Origin: CAYZYO01 sp964482585
GTDB taxonomy: Bacteria > Bacillota > Syntrophomonadia > Syntrophomonadales > Syntrophomonadaceae
Direction: 5' to 3'
Assembly (NCBI GenBank): GCA_964482585.1
Contig: CAYZYO010000028.1
Location: forward strand, 1-21,424
Length of the DNA: 21,424 nt
The notes under the pieces were generated by a model. It made no database searches, had not been told where the DNA came from, and worked only from the letters and a program-made list of their open reading frames with translations. Every line of letters begins with the position of its first letter. Positions within the stretch are counted from its first letter, which is position 1. The translations under genes were made by a program, and so were the position numbers. This document shows positions 8,606 to 15,499 of this stretch, one piece after another.

Positions 8606-8701
8606 TTGGACAAAAAAATAATTGATCAGATTCTGGAAGATATCGGATTGGAACATATTCCGGGATCAGCCTACGAAGAAGAAGAACGGAAAGTTAGCTA
8701 A
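8606..8701 (+). CDS. 31-aa acidic small protein of unknown function
   Basis: A short open reading frame with all the signs of a real gene. AAAGGAGAT lies about 13 nt before a TTG start codon, a promoter is placed upstream, and a terminator hairpin begins inside the last codons. The product starts MDKKIIDQILEDIGLEHIPG, continues into a run of four glutamates and ends RKVS. Its first half would form an amphipathic helix. It has no signal peptide, membrane segment or cysteine. I do not recognise a family. The Shine-Dalgarno spacing is a little long, so the transcript (about 8573-8714) might instead be a small RNA. Conservation of the peptide would decide this. Confidence 0.55.
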   Translation: MDKKIIDQILEDIGLEHIPGSAYEEEERKVS

Positions 8702-8714
8702 CCGTTCCCTTTTT
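8684..8714 (+). terminator. Intrinsic terminator of the mini-gene
   Basis: GAACGG (8684-8689) pairs with CCGTTC (8702-8707) and is followed closely by five Ts (8710-8714). The inner part (TTAGCTAA) is also self-complementary. The left arm lies inside the last codons of the 31-aa reading frame, so the transcript ends almost at the stop codon. Confidence 0.75.
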
Positions 8715-8900
8715 AATTTTCTGCACTTTTTTCTCTAGACGTATCTATAGATTAAATAAGTATGGGAAAATATCTGGTAAATAATTTAATTTATTTTTCA
8801 AAAGATATTAAAAAATAAGAACCTCCAATCATTAAATTACCAAACATAATAAGCTGCCGCGAGGGAAAAATATTAGAGATTTAATGAAAGGAGGTTGATT

Positions 8901-9374
8901 ATGAAAGGGTTTTTTGGCTTATTTGATGGCTCAGATAATGAGAAACCCAAGGATGAAGAAGTAAAAGAGAGCAAGATTACTAATGAGAACACAGAAGAGC
9001 AAAAGATGAAGCTGCGCAAAGAGGAACTTAATGTTGCCAAAAATAAGGCGGATATTGGTAAAGTAGAAGTTGGTAAAGAAATCATTGAAGAACAACAGGT
9101 AATAAATGTACCTGTTGTTCATGAAGAAGTTATTGTCGAAAGGAAAACCTTAAACGAAACTAGTGATACTTCTATTGAGCCCCAGGATGATGACGAACGT
9201 TTTAGTCTTTCAGTGGGTGAAGAGAAAGTAGAAGTCGGTAAAAACACCATTGTTACAGGCGAGATATCAGCTCACAAGCGGGAAGTCGAAGAAGATCACG
9301 AAATTAAGGAGAATATCAAACGAGAACAAGCACGTATCTATAAAGATGGAGATGTTAATATCGTAGACGAGTAA
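8901..9374 (+). CDS. DUF2382 (YsnF/AvaK) domain protein
   Basis: A 157-aa soluble, highly charged protein. After an N-terminal segment (MKGFFGLFDG, then an acidic linker), residues about 37-148 form a DUF2382 domain with its typical repeats: LRKEELNVAK, IGKVEVGKEIIEEQQVINVPV, HEEVIVERK and, in the second half, VEVGKNTIVTGEISAHKREVEEDHEIKENIKREQARI. This family is common in stress-induced proteins of Firmicutes and cyanobacteria; its molecular role is unknown. I choose the ATG at 8901, 6 nt after AAAGGAGG. A TTG at 8895 in the same frame directly abuts that Shine-Dalgarno and is not a plausible start. A paralog follows 95 nt downstream. Confidence 0.88.
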   Translation: MKGFFGLFDGSDNEKPKDEEVKESKITNENTEEQKMKLRKEELNVAKNKADIGKVEVGKEIIEEQQVINVPVVHEEVIVERKTLNETSDTSIEPQDDDERFSLSVGEEKVEVGKNTIVTGEISAHKREVEEDHEIKENIKREQARIYKDGDVNIVDE

Positions 9375-9401
9375 TTAGCTCTATTAAAATCACGCTTCTC
9401 T

Positions 9402-9445
9402 AACGCCTCACCACACAATTTTTTTTTGGTAGAGGTGTTCTTTTT
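9402..9445 (+). terminator. Terminator-like hairpin between the two DUF2382 genes
   Basis: AACGCCTCACC (9402-9412) pairs with GGTAGAGGTGTT (9428-9439) with one bulged base and one wobble. A run of five Ts follows at 9441-9445. The loop itself is rich in T. The next gene begins only 25 nt later, so either transcription is partly terminated here or the second gene has its own promoter. Confidence 0.7.
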
Positions 9446-9469
9446 GTATATAGGGGGATTAATTATATT

Positions 9470-9856
9470 ATGGATGAAAAAACAGATAAAAAAACCTTCT
9501 TAGTCAGGGAAGAAAAACTAGATATTAAAACTAAATGGACAGAAACCGGTGAAATAAACTGGCATAAAGAGGTGCTGGTGGAAGAAAAAAATTTTACTAT
9601 ACCATTAAAGCGGGAGGAATTAGTAATTGAACGAATATTTATGAATGCTGATTTTCCTGATCAACCTCACCGGACAGAAACAACGCGGATACCTCTTAAA
9701 GAAGAAAGGGTTGAAATCAAAAAACGTGCTTATAATCTTGAAACTGTAGACATATACAAAAAAGATGTGGCAGAGAAAGAAATAATTGACACTATTTTGA
9801 AAAAAGAAATACTGTCAGAAAAAATAACCGGAAATCTAGATATTAAAAAATCATAG
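9470..9856 (+). CDS. Second DUF2382 (YsnF/AvaK) domain protein
   Basis: A 128-aa soluble protein paralogous to the preceding gene but clearly diverged. DUF2382 repeats cover about residues 8-122: LVREEKLDIKTKW, TGEINWHKEVLVEEKNFTIPL, REELVIERI, then IPLKEERVEIKKRAYNLETVDIYKKDVAEKEII. It lacks the acidic N-terminal linker of its neighbour and is lysine-rich at the end. AGGGGGA sits about 11 nt before the ATG, a rather long spacing. It shares the strand with the first DUF2382 gene, but a terminator-like hairpin separates them. Function is unknown; a stress-related role is a family-level guess. Confidence 0.85.
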   Translation: MDEKTDKKTFLVREEKLDIKTKWTETGEINWHKEVLVEEKNFTIPLKREELVIERIFMNADFPDQPHRTETTRIPLKEERVEIKKRAYNLETVDIYKKDVAEKEIIDTILKKEILSEKITGNLDIKKS

Positions 9857-9961
9857 TATTACACAGAGACACAAGGGACAGAGAATATCCAAAATTCCAC
9901 GCAAATGGTAACAATCACATTGAAAAAGAGTTGACCCTTATGAAGGACCTTTAAATGTTCT

Positions 9962-10318
9962 TTAATAAAACTGGATTCCCTGTTCAGTAAGTTTGTCAAT
10001 CCAATCCATATTTAACAGTTCGAGGTCGTCGCTATAATCAGTCCTGGACTCATCCTCATCATACTCGAGGAATTCTAAAACAATTATTTCAAATTCCTCC
10101 TGCCCAAGCTGTTGCCAGTCTTTTTGCAGCTCTTTATTAGAATGACTTCCTGCCTTCAGTTGAAATTCGGTGCGATTGATCTTGCCTTTCAGGTTCTTAA
10201 CTGCTTCAAGGTAATGCCGGGAATTCACTTTATTAATCACTGCGAATATACCCATATCTGGTTTCATTTGCTTATATTGTGCCTGGAGCTGTTTTTTTCT
10301 TTCAGTAGAGATTTTCAT
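9962..10318 (-). CDS. GIY-YIG nuclease-like protein with degenerate motif
   Basis: A 118-aa cytoplasmic protein. Residues about 20-90 follow the layout of the small GIY-YIG family seen in Firmicutes: a GIF-AVI strand in place of GIY, HYLEAVKNLKGKINR in place of the YIG-containing segment, then GSHSNKELQKDWQQLGQEEFEIIVLEFLEYDEDE, which is the best-preserved part. Because both hallmark motifs are altered (GIF, YLE), nuclease activity is doubtful. I choose the ATG at 10318, 9 nt after AGGAGA. A GTG at 10327 in the same frame abuts the Shine-Dalgarno. It begins soon after the stop of the upstream DUF6530-like gene and should be co-transcribed with it. No clear terminator follows. Confidence 0.72.
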   Translation of the reverse strand: MKISTERKKQLQAQYKQMKPDMGIFAVINKVNSRHYLEAVKNLKGKINRTEFQLKAGSHSNKELQKDWQQLGQEEFEIIVLEFLEYDEDESRTDYSDDLELLNMDWIDKLTEQGIQFY

Positions 10319-10340
10319 TATATTCACTCTCCTGGGTATG

Positions 10341-10820
10341 CTAATAGCCCATCTCTTTTAGAATTGTGGCCAGGGCCTTTAGTCTTTCACTTATCATTTC
10401 ATCATCTTTACTTATACAATCTCGAAACAACTTTATATCTTCGTCAATTAATGGATTATCAGTGCAGACTGTTACGTTCATGGCATCACCCTGCAGGCCT
10501 ATCCTGTCAATGTTAGCCTGGTCAGGATCGTAGAGTTTTTCATAGCGATAAGCATCCATGAAATACTGTTTACTTCTGCAGATCAGCAATGCCAGATCAA
10601 GCACCCGGTGCAGAGGTAATTCCTCTGATTGTCGCGACCATTTTTCGCCGGTATATCTCCAAACCTTTGCGGAAATATCGATTTTCCCCCGGTCATTCCA
10701 CTGGGCCAAGCCTAGAGATAATCCTTTGGCATCAGATTTATAGGCCTGCCTGCCGTCAACTTCATCGTAGTTATCAACCACTATCACCGGCTTGTGTTTA
10801 AGGTTAACAGGAATAATCAT
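10341..10820 (-). CDS. Conserved protein, probable DUF6530 family
   Basis: A 159-aa soluble protein without signal peptide or membrane segment. The text KPVIVVDNYDEVDGRQ, KGLSLGLAQWNDRG, ISAKVWRYTGEKWSRQSEEL and IGLQGDAMNVTVCTDNP is what I remember as DUF6530. That match is from memory and the function is unknown. The ATG follows GGAGGGG with 7-8 nt spacing. It is the first gene of a two-gene unit with the GIY-YIG-like gene. Its promoter is covered by a cluster of short palindromes, so it is probably under a dedicated repressor or activator that is not encoded nearby. Confidence 0.8.
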   Translation of the reverse strand: MIIPVNLKHKPVIVVDNYDEVDGRQAYKSDAKGLSLGLAQWNDRGKIDISAKVWRYTGEKWSRQSEELPLHRVLDLALLICRSKQYFMDAYRYEKLYDPDQANIDRIGLQGDAMNVTVCTDNPLIDEDIKLFRDCISKDDEMISERLKALATILKEMGY

Positions 10821-10847
10821 GTTAACACCCCCTCCTGGCTTTTATTT

Positions 10848-10882
10848 ACTAATTTAGTATACTACTAAGTTACTAAATTAGT
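10848..10882. promoter_or_regulatory. Palindrome cluster (operator candidate) downstream of the DUF6530-like promoter
   Basis: ACTAATTTAGT (10848-10858) and ACTAAATTAGT (10872-10882) are exact reverse complements 13 bp apart, and each is nearly palindromic by itself (ACTAA-n-TTAGT). A third perfect palindrome, TAGTATACTA, overlaps at 10855-10864. The cluster covers the region from the -10 box to about +30 of the minus-strand promoter, the usual place for a repressor. Confidence 0.65.
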
Positions 10883-10908
10883 GTAGTTTTTATTTGTTGG
10901 TTTGTCAA
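10880..10908 (-). promoter_or_regulatory. Promoter of the DUF6530-like/GIY-YIG-like operon
   Basis: On the minus strand, TTGACA (10908-10903) and TACACT (10885-10880) are separated by exactly 17 nt. The -10 runs straight into the palindrome cluster. The leader to the ATG at 10820 would be about 50 nt. Confidence 0.7.
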
Positions 10909-10976
10909 ATAGAAATCTCACTAAGGGTTATTCCCTCATATCGGGTCGGGCTTCTTAAATCGGACAATCTGATCAT
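10905..10976 (-). CDS. Possible 23-codon open reading frame
   Basis: A minus-strand frame of 23 codons (MIRLSDLRSPTRYEGITLSE and three more residues) behind GGGGAGG, but with only 3 nt between the Shine-Dalgarno and the ATG. Its stop codon lies inside the -35 box of the DUF6530-like promoter. It could be a leader peptide or a gene remnant. The spacing argues against efficient translation. Confidence 0.25.
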   Translation of the reverse strand: MIRLSDLRSPTRYEGITLSEISI

Positions 10977-11005
10977 TTACCTCCCCTGGGATGAATGGTG
11001 TTTAA

Positions 11006-12241
11006 TTATAAGGCTGCATACTGGCCCGCAATATAACCGGAAGACCAGGCCCACTGGAGGTTAAAGCCACCACACATCCCATCAATATCTATTATTTCGC
11101 CGGCAAAGAATAAGCCGGGAATCAATTTAGATTCCATGGTTTTTTGATTTATGTCCCTGGTATCAAGACCGCCGGCGGTTACCTGGGCACTGGGCCAGCT
11201 TTTGGTGCCCCGAATTTTAAATCTCCAATCAGTCAATATATCTACGATTGCTTCCCGGTCTTTAGCTGAAAGGGTGGCAACTGGAAGCTTGATATCACCA
11301 ATTCCTGCTTCGGCCAGGACAACTGGTATTAACCTTTTATTTATCAGCCCCACCAGGCTGAAGTCAACCGGTTTTTTGGGGGCTATTTGCAAACGTCTAT
11401 AGATTAAATTGCTTAACTCTTCCTTAGATATGGTGTCTATCAGGGATATTTTTAGTTGGGCTTCTTTGCCCTCGTTTAACAATTCTCCCGCTTTTCTGCT
11501 TATCTGTAAAATAGGAGGACCTGATACCCCATAGTTAGCAAAAAGAATATCTCCTCGATCTTTAGCAATCGATTTGTTTTGGTAAATGATCTGGGCAGTC
11601 CCCACAAACTTAACTCCATTAATACGCTTAAAAGAAGTACCTTCCAGCATTAGCTGTACCAATGATGGAAAAATATCGGTTGTGGTATGCCCAAGGTTTA
11701 CTGCTAAATCATAACCCCTCCCATCAGAGCCGCTGGAAGGCATAGCTTTGCCACCGGCAGTAATAATAACTCTATCCCCAGCATAGACTTGACCATTTTC
11801 TAAATGTATTATAAATTTATGGTTTTGTCTCTTTATATCCTTTACCAGGGCATTACATACAATATTAACTCCAAGCTCATTTAATTCGTATAAAAGAACA
11901 TCCAGGACGCTGGAAGCCTGATCTGACATAGGGAAAACCTTCCCTGATTCCTCTACTTTATGTTGAATACCCAGTTTCTCGAAAAATCTTATAGTGTCAT
12001 TGATGGTGAAATTAGCTAATGCACTACAGGCAAATTTGGGATTTTTACCGTGATAACAATCAATACCGGTATTAATATTAGTAAAATTACAGCGACCGTT
12101 GCCGGTAGCCAGTAATTTTTTACCTACCCGCGGATTTCTCTCAAGAATGATGATTTCAGCGCCCGATCTTCTGGCAGAGATGGCTGCGATCATTCCGGCA
12201 GCTCCTCCTCCCACCACTATAACCTGCTTTTTTCTTACCAT
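11006..12241 (-). CDS. NAD(P)/FAD-dependent oxidoreductase of the HI0933/BaiN family
   Basis: A 411-aa cytoplasmic flavoprotein. The dinucleotide-binding fold opens with VIVVGGGAAGMIAA (GGGAAG at 11-16). It is followed by the family hallmark LLATGNGRCNFTN (about 43-55) and ends with the second FAD signature FAGEIIDIDGMCGGFNLQWA (GMCGGFN at 388-394). Length and signatures match the HI0933-like family that includes E. coli YhiN and gut clostridial BaiN, the latter proposed to act in bile-acid dehydroxylation. The true substrate of most members is unknown, and bile-acid activity must not be assumed here. The ATG follows AAGGAG with 7 nt spacing. It is apparently transcribed alone. Confidence 0.92.
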   Translation of the reverse strand: MVRKKQVIVVGGGAAGMIAAISARRSGAEIIILERNPRVGKKLLATGNGRCNFTNINTGIDCYHGKNPKFACSALANFTINDTIRFFEKLGIQHKVEESGKVFPMSDQASSVLDVLLYELNELGVNIVCNALVKDIKRQNHKFIIHLENGQVYAGDRVIITAGGKAMPSSGSDGRGYDLAVNLGHTTTDIFPSLVQLMLEGTSFKRINGVKFVGTAQIIYQNKSIAKDRGDILFANYGVSGPPILQISRKAGELLNEGKEAQLKISLIDTISKEELSNLIYRRLQIAPKKPVDFSLVGLINKRLIPVVLAEAGIGDIKLPVATLSAKDREAIVDILTDWRFKIRGTKSWPSAQVTAGGLDTRDINQKTMESKLIPGLFFAGEIIDIDGMCGGFNLQWAWSSGYIAGQYAAL

Positions 12242-12825
12242 AATAAACTCCTTGCTATAAGGATTCTCTTTTGCTTGTTAATTTCCTATGCTCTCTTTTT
12301 ACTGGCAGCTGTTGATATGACCTCCCGGTTAAAGGTGTTTTTTTAGTTTTAGCTGCAGTTGCATTATGTTAGTATATAAAAACCTCATTTTGTGGATGTT
12401 GTCCACAGCAAGGAACTGTCTTAGCAGCTCCAGGAGCATTTGGTAGTAGTTTATCTTAATCTTTATAAGAAGAAAAGGGTAAAGCAACCTGCAGGTTTAA
12501 CCTGTTTTTATTATTGGTAACCGATTCTTTGTCTATACTGAAGCTGTTTGCATAAGCAACCTGGTACTTTGTCTCAGGATGATAAAGCCAAAATACCTGC
12601 CCCCCATGAAGAAAAAGAAGTGATTAATGAACACAAGGTCATTATCAAATTAATATGGTTTGCTCTAAGATAAGCTAAGTTTAACTAATAAAAAAACCAG
12701 GGTTGCCTTGAACCCTGGTTCTAAGATCAGACTATAAATAAAATCAACCCTTAGCTATTATCTCCCACCGGGATACTGCCGTGCTACCCGGGAGAAATGG
12801 AATGTGCTTTTAGTTAGTAGTAATT
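12242..12825. other. 584-bp gap without a supported gene
   Basis: No reading frame here has both a ribosome binding site and protein-like composition. A stretch near 12545-12675 is open on the plus strand (ending KVIIKLIWFALR) but has no start signal and may be a gene remnant. The gap also holds a 12-bp palindrome, AACCTGCAGGTT, at 12486-12497, and the terminator of the 70-aa gene at 12690-12720. The promoter of the flavoprotein gene should lie in 12242-12400; I see only weak -10-like sequences. Confidence 0.45.
12690..12720 (-). terminator. Intrinsic terminator of the 70-aa gene
   Basis: On the minus strand, AACCAGGGTT, a 6-nt loop and AACCCTGGTT form a perfect 10-bp stem followed by a run of seven Ts (two pairing within the stem). 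It lies about 105 nt beyond the stop codon at 12826. The plus-strand reading has no T tail. Confidence 0.88.
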
Positions 12826-13038
12826 TTAATCTTTAGTTTTTATACTTACCCTGATACTCTTACACATACAATCATTTTTGATTATAAAACAATCAGGTCT
12901 TTCTATTACTTTATAACTCCGTCCCTCTAATAAATCTATTTCCAGATCATCTTTAGTGGCGTTTGCCAATTCGCCTTCTTTTGGTAAAAAATACTGTCTA
13001 TACAATGGAATAGTTACATCTTTTTTCAAAACGGACAT
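12826..13038 (-). CDS. 70-aa protein of unknown function
   Basis: A small soluble protein (MSVLKKDVTIPLYRQYFLPK and onward) that I do not recognise. It has no signal peptide or membrane helix. Three cysteines sit near the end (Cys50, Cys57, Cys59, the last two as C-M-C), which might bind a metal, but no known motif is complete. The gene is well supported by signals: GGAGG lies 7-8 nt before the ATG, a TATAAT box lies further upstream, and a perfect-stem terminator follows. It stands alone, with long non-coding gaps on both sides. Confidence 0.72.
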   Translation of the reverse strand: MSVLKKDVTIPLYRQYFLPKEGELANATKDDLEIDLLEGRSYKVIERPDCFIIKNDCMCKSIRVSIKTKD

Positions 13039-13528
13039 TAATATACCTCCTTAATTAAGTCCAAAGCTGATTATACTTAATACACTTTAATATTAAAATT
13101 AGTATTGAATAATAACTTCCGTTCTTTCTAAAGCATTACTAATAGAAAATTTTGCATAATTCACAAACATGTCCTGAGTTTCAGCGAAGAATCTTTAGCT
13201 CCTTTGCTTTTTATTTTAGGATGACTTAAGCTTGAGATTAAAGTCTCCTCTGCGGGTATAAGAGTTCTAATGATATAAAATAATTATTATGCAAAATCCT
13301 CAATAACCTAATAAAACAAAAAGTACCCGTAAATAAAAATCTGTTACATATATTACCTCCTATTCCAAAAATATTATTTTTTTATATTATAATGTATTTA
13401 TACAATATATGTCTACTTTCAATCGCTTATGTATTATGGATTGAAAGTCAAAGACGCCAATATTCAGCACATAATTAAGCTATTAACCTGATCTACGCTT
13501 TTAAAATTCCTAGCATTTAAGGCTTTAT
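13039..13528. other. 490-bp gap holding inverted repeats, no gene
   Basis: No coding frame is supported. The gap contains the promoter side of the 70-aa gene (minus-strand TTAAGTATAAT near 13073-13083) and a segment bounded by 12-bp inverted repeats (13149-13297). It also has a separate 10-bp inverted repeat, ACTTTCAATC (13415-13424) with GATTGAAAGT (13439-13448). The latter has no T tail on either strand, so it is not a typical terminator for the LysM gene. Confidence 0.5.
13149..13297. repeat. 149-bp segment bounded by 12-bp perfect inverted repeats
   Basis: ATTTTGCATAAT (13149-13160) and ATTATGCAAAAT (13286-13297) are exact reverse complements at the ends of a non-coding segment. The inside contains text such as CAGCGAAGAATCTTTAGCTCC and AGGATGAC, reminiscent of degenerate interspersed repeats seen in many clostridial genomes. 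Size and ends suit a MITE-like remnant. No target-site duplication is evident. Confidence 0.4.
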
Positions 13529-15499
13529 TTACAGCCAAACCGGACTAAATGTGTTTTCGCCCTGAGTTATTTGAGTGATTAACCCTGTATTTAGTTTTTT
13601 AACAAATATGTCCCTGAAACCAGCTGCAACTGGATAAAAAGTATTAGGATTTGACAGAACCAGAGTGAAGTGCGAATCATCAACTGAAAAATTATCTATG
13701 TTTAGTTCAATATTTTTAGCGTATATCTCGTTAGATATAAACTCTCCATCTGCAGTATAAGAACGGACATTCTGATAGAACCAGGGGAGAAAATCCCCAT
13801 AAAACTCCCTCTTGTTTAATAATAATACTTTTTGAGTCCTTGACCATTCACCAAAATAGTCATTAGAGCTTATTTCCTGCAGGCTCCCTGACTGAAGATC
13901 ATATAAAAAAGTTAATGTCACTCTACCGGGAGGTACAAATCCAAAGAAAAGCACTTTTTCGTTTGTGCTGCTATACTGTAAGTACCAGATAGATAAATCT
14001 TCTACTTTAAGCAGTTCTTCTATTATCCCACTCTCAAAATCTAAAGTTTCCACCATTTGGTCCCTATAATATACCAGCTTATTACCAATATCCATCCACT
14101 GGGGAGTTTTTCCGTAAAATTCAAATAGATGTATTCCTGTATTTACATCAATTATTACTGAATTTCCGGTTACGGTATTACTAACTACTATTACCTGGTT
14201 ATCAAAAGACCAGTCAAGATAGTCAACAGGATTAGCAAGTGGTAAAAATTCTGGTCTACCAGTTTGCAAAGAATAATTAATGATTTCTTTTTCCTCAAGT
14301 CCGATTAAACTAATGACAGTTTTTTCCTGGTTTAAAAAGAGTTTTTCACTGCTTAAATAACTAAGAATTGCCAGAAGGGTTTTTTCCATAGAATTAATAT
14401 TAAGCTGGATTAATTCATAATCGGTGGTTGCTTTGTTCAGGTAAATAATGCTGCCGTTAATCTGGTCAAAAAAGCCTGGCAATACAATTGTTTCCCCCGG
14501 AATCAGAGACGAATCGGGAAGAAGTGAGTTGGCATTTTTAACATAAGATACCGGAATTGAATACCTGCTGGCTATTGAATCCAGATTGTCTCCCTTTTCT
14601 GTAAGATGAAAAGTAAGGGGAACCGGTATTTGTAATAATTGCCCAACATAAATGGTGAAATCGGGTGGACTGATATTATTAAGATTCACTATATCCTGCA
14701 TGCTCTTATTAAAGAGCTGGGAGATAGTGAATATTGAATCTTCTGGCTGTACCCGGTATAAATATTTTACCTGAGGAAAAGCTGTGCTGGTTCCAATAGC
14801 AAGATAGGTTTCGGTGCCTACTATTCCATCTACAGTTATACCGGCATCAGCTTGAAAATTCCAAACAGCCTTATCAGTATCATAATCAAAAAAACCGTGT
14901 AATGGCCCATTATAATAGCCTAATTGAAATAAATATAGCTGAAGCCAATAAGTATCCAATCCATTAGTTGCGAGCCTTAAGGTTCTTCCTCCAATAGGAG
15001 CCCAGGTAAAAAGTTTTTCATAGGTGGCCTGATCAACAATACCATCAGCAAGTAATTCAGGAAAATCCTCTTGAAAAAGTTTTACTGCTGTCTCCGTAAA
15101 AAACGTGTATTTACCATTAGATGCTGTATTTAGATAAGGCTTTCTAAACGCACTCAGCCGGTTTTGCAGTATTTCTACATCAGAACCCTGCAGTCCATTT
15201 TTTAGTACCCGCGATGAAAAAACCGTTTCATTAACAGCATATTTGCCTGTACGGTGTCCCAGCCGGAAATAGGTTTCCTGGCCAACTACACCATCTGCTG
15301 TTAGATTAAAATACGATTGAAAATCCCTAACTGCATTTCTGGTCAGGGAATTAAAGACACCATCTACAGTCAGTTTTTTTCTGACTATATTTTCAGGCAG
15401 CATATTAACAAGTATTTGCAGTATTTTTACGTCTATGCCCTGAATGAAGGGGCAGGTCAAACGCAGGTTGCGGTTTCCGAAGAAATATGATTCATTCAT
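13529..15499 (-). CDS. Peptidoglycan-binding / LysM / propeller-like protein
   Basis: A 656-aa protein predicted to bind cell wall. Three PG_binding_1 domains lie at about 22-79, 102-164 and 178-235; the first and third each contain a DG(V/I)VG(Q/T)ETY stretch. Two LysM domains follow at about 246-293 (ending VGQLLQIPVP) and 296-342 (ending PGETIVLPG). The remaining ~310 residues are rich in beta strands with repeated WSFDNQVIVVS / WSRTQKVLLLN-like units, suggesting a TolB-type propeller. There is no signal peptide or membrane anchor, which suggests a spore-layer location or release by lysis; this is inference. AAAGGAG lies about 13 nt upstream of the ATG, with an in-frame stop between them. 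A dispersed repeat (copy B) sits about 140 bp upstream in the same orientation. Confidence 0.87.
   Translation of the reverse strand: MNESYFFGNRNLRLTCPFIQGIDVKILQILVNMLPENIVRKKLTVDGVFNSLTRNAVRDFQSYFNLTADGVVGQETYFRLGHRTGKYAVNETVFSSRVLKNGLQGSDVEILQNRLSAFRKPYLNTASNGKYTFFTETAVKLFQEDFPELLADGIVDQATYEKLFTWAPIGGRTLRLATNGLDTYWLQLYLFQLGYYNGPLHGFFDYDTDKAVWNFQADAGITVDGIVGTETYLAIGTSTAFPQVKYLYRVQPEDSIFTISQLFNKSMQDIVNLNNISPPDFTIYVGQLLQIPVPLTFHLTEKGDNLDSIASRYSIPVSYVKNANSLLPDSSLIPGETIVLPGFFDQINGSIIYLNKATTDYELIQLNINSMEKTLLAILSYLSSEKLFLNQEKTVISLIGLEEKEIINYSLQTGRPEFLPLANPVDYLDWSFDNQVIVVSNTVTGNSVIIDVNTGIHLFEFYGKTPQWMDIGNKLVYYRDQMVETLDFESGIIEELLKVEDLSIWYLQYSSTNEKVLFFGFVPPGRVTLTFLYDLQSGSLQEISSNDYFGEWSRTQKVLLLNKREFYGDFLPWFYQNVRSYTADGEFISNEIYAKNIELNIDNFSVDDSHFTLVLSNPNTFYPVAAGFRDIFVKKLNTGLITQITQGENTFSPVWL

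Noticed and set aside
8417..8656. A 79-codon minus-strand open frame
   Set aside because: It overlaps the plus-strand mini-gene, has no ribosome binding site and a low-complexity hydrophobic composition.
10112..10516. A 134-codon plus-strand open frame
   Set aside because: It lies opposite the GIY-YIG-like and DUF6530-like genes, which have clear ribosome binding sites and family matches.
12395..12415. TGTGGATGTTGTCCACA as a pair of DnaA boxes / origin
   Set aside because: Each box deviates from TTATNCACA, there is no box cluster, and no dnaA/dnaN-type gene is nearby.
13344..13360. Strong minus-strand ribosome binding site GGAGG followed by ATG
   Set aside because: The ATG is followed directly by TAA, so no peptide can be made; at most a remnant.
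13415..13448. ACTTTCAATC / GATTGAAAGT as a CRISPR repeat or terminator
   Set aside because: It occurs once, has no spacer-repeat periodicity and no T tail on either strand.
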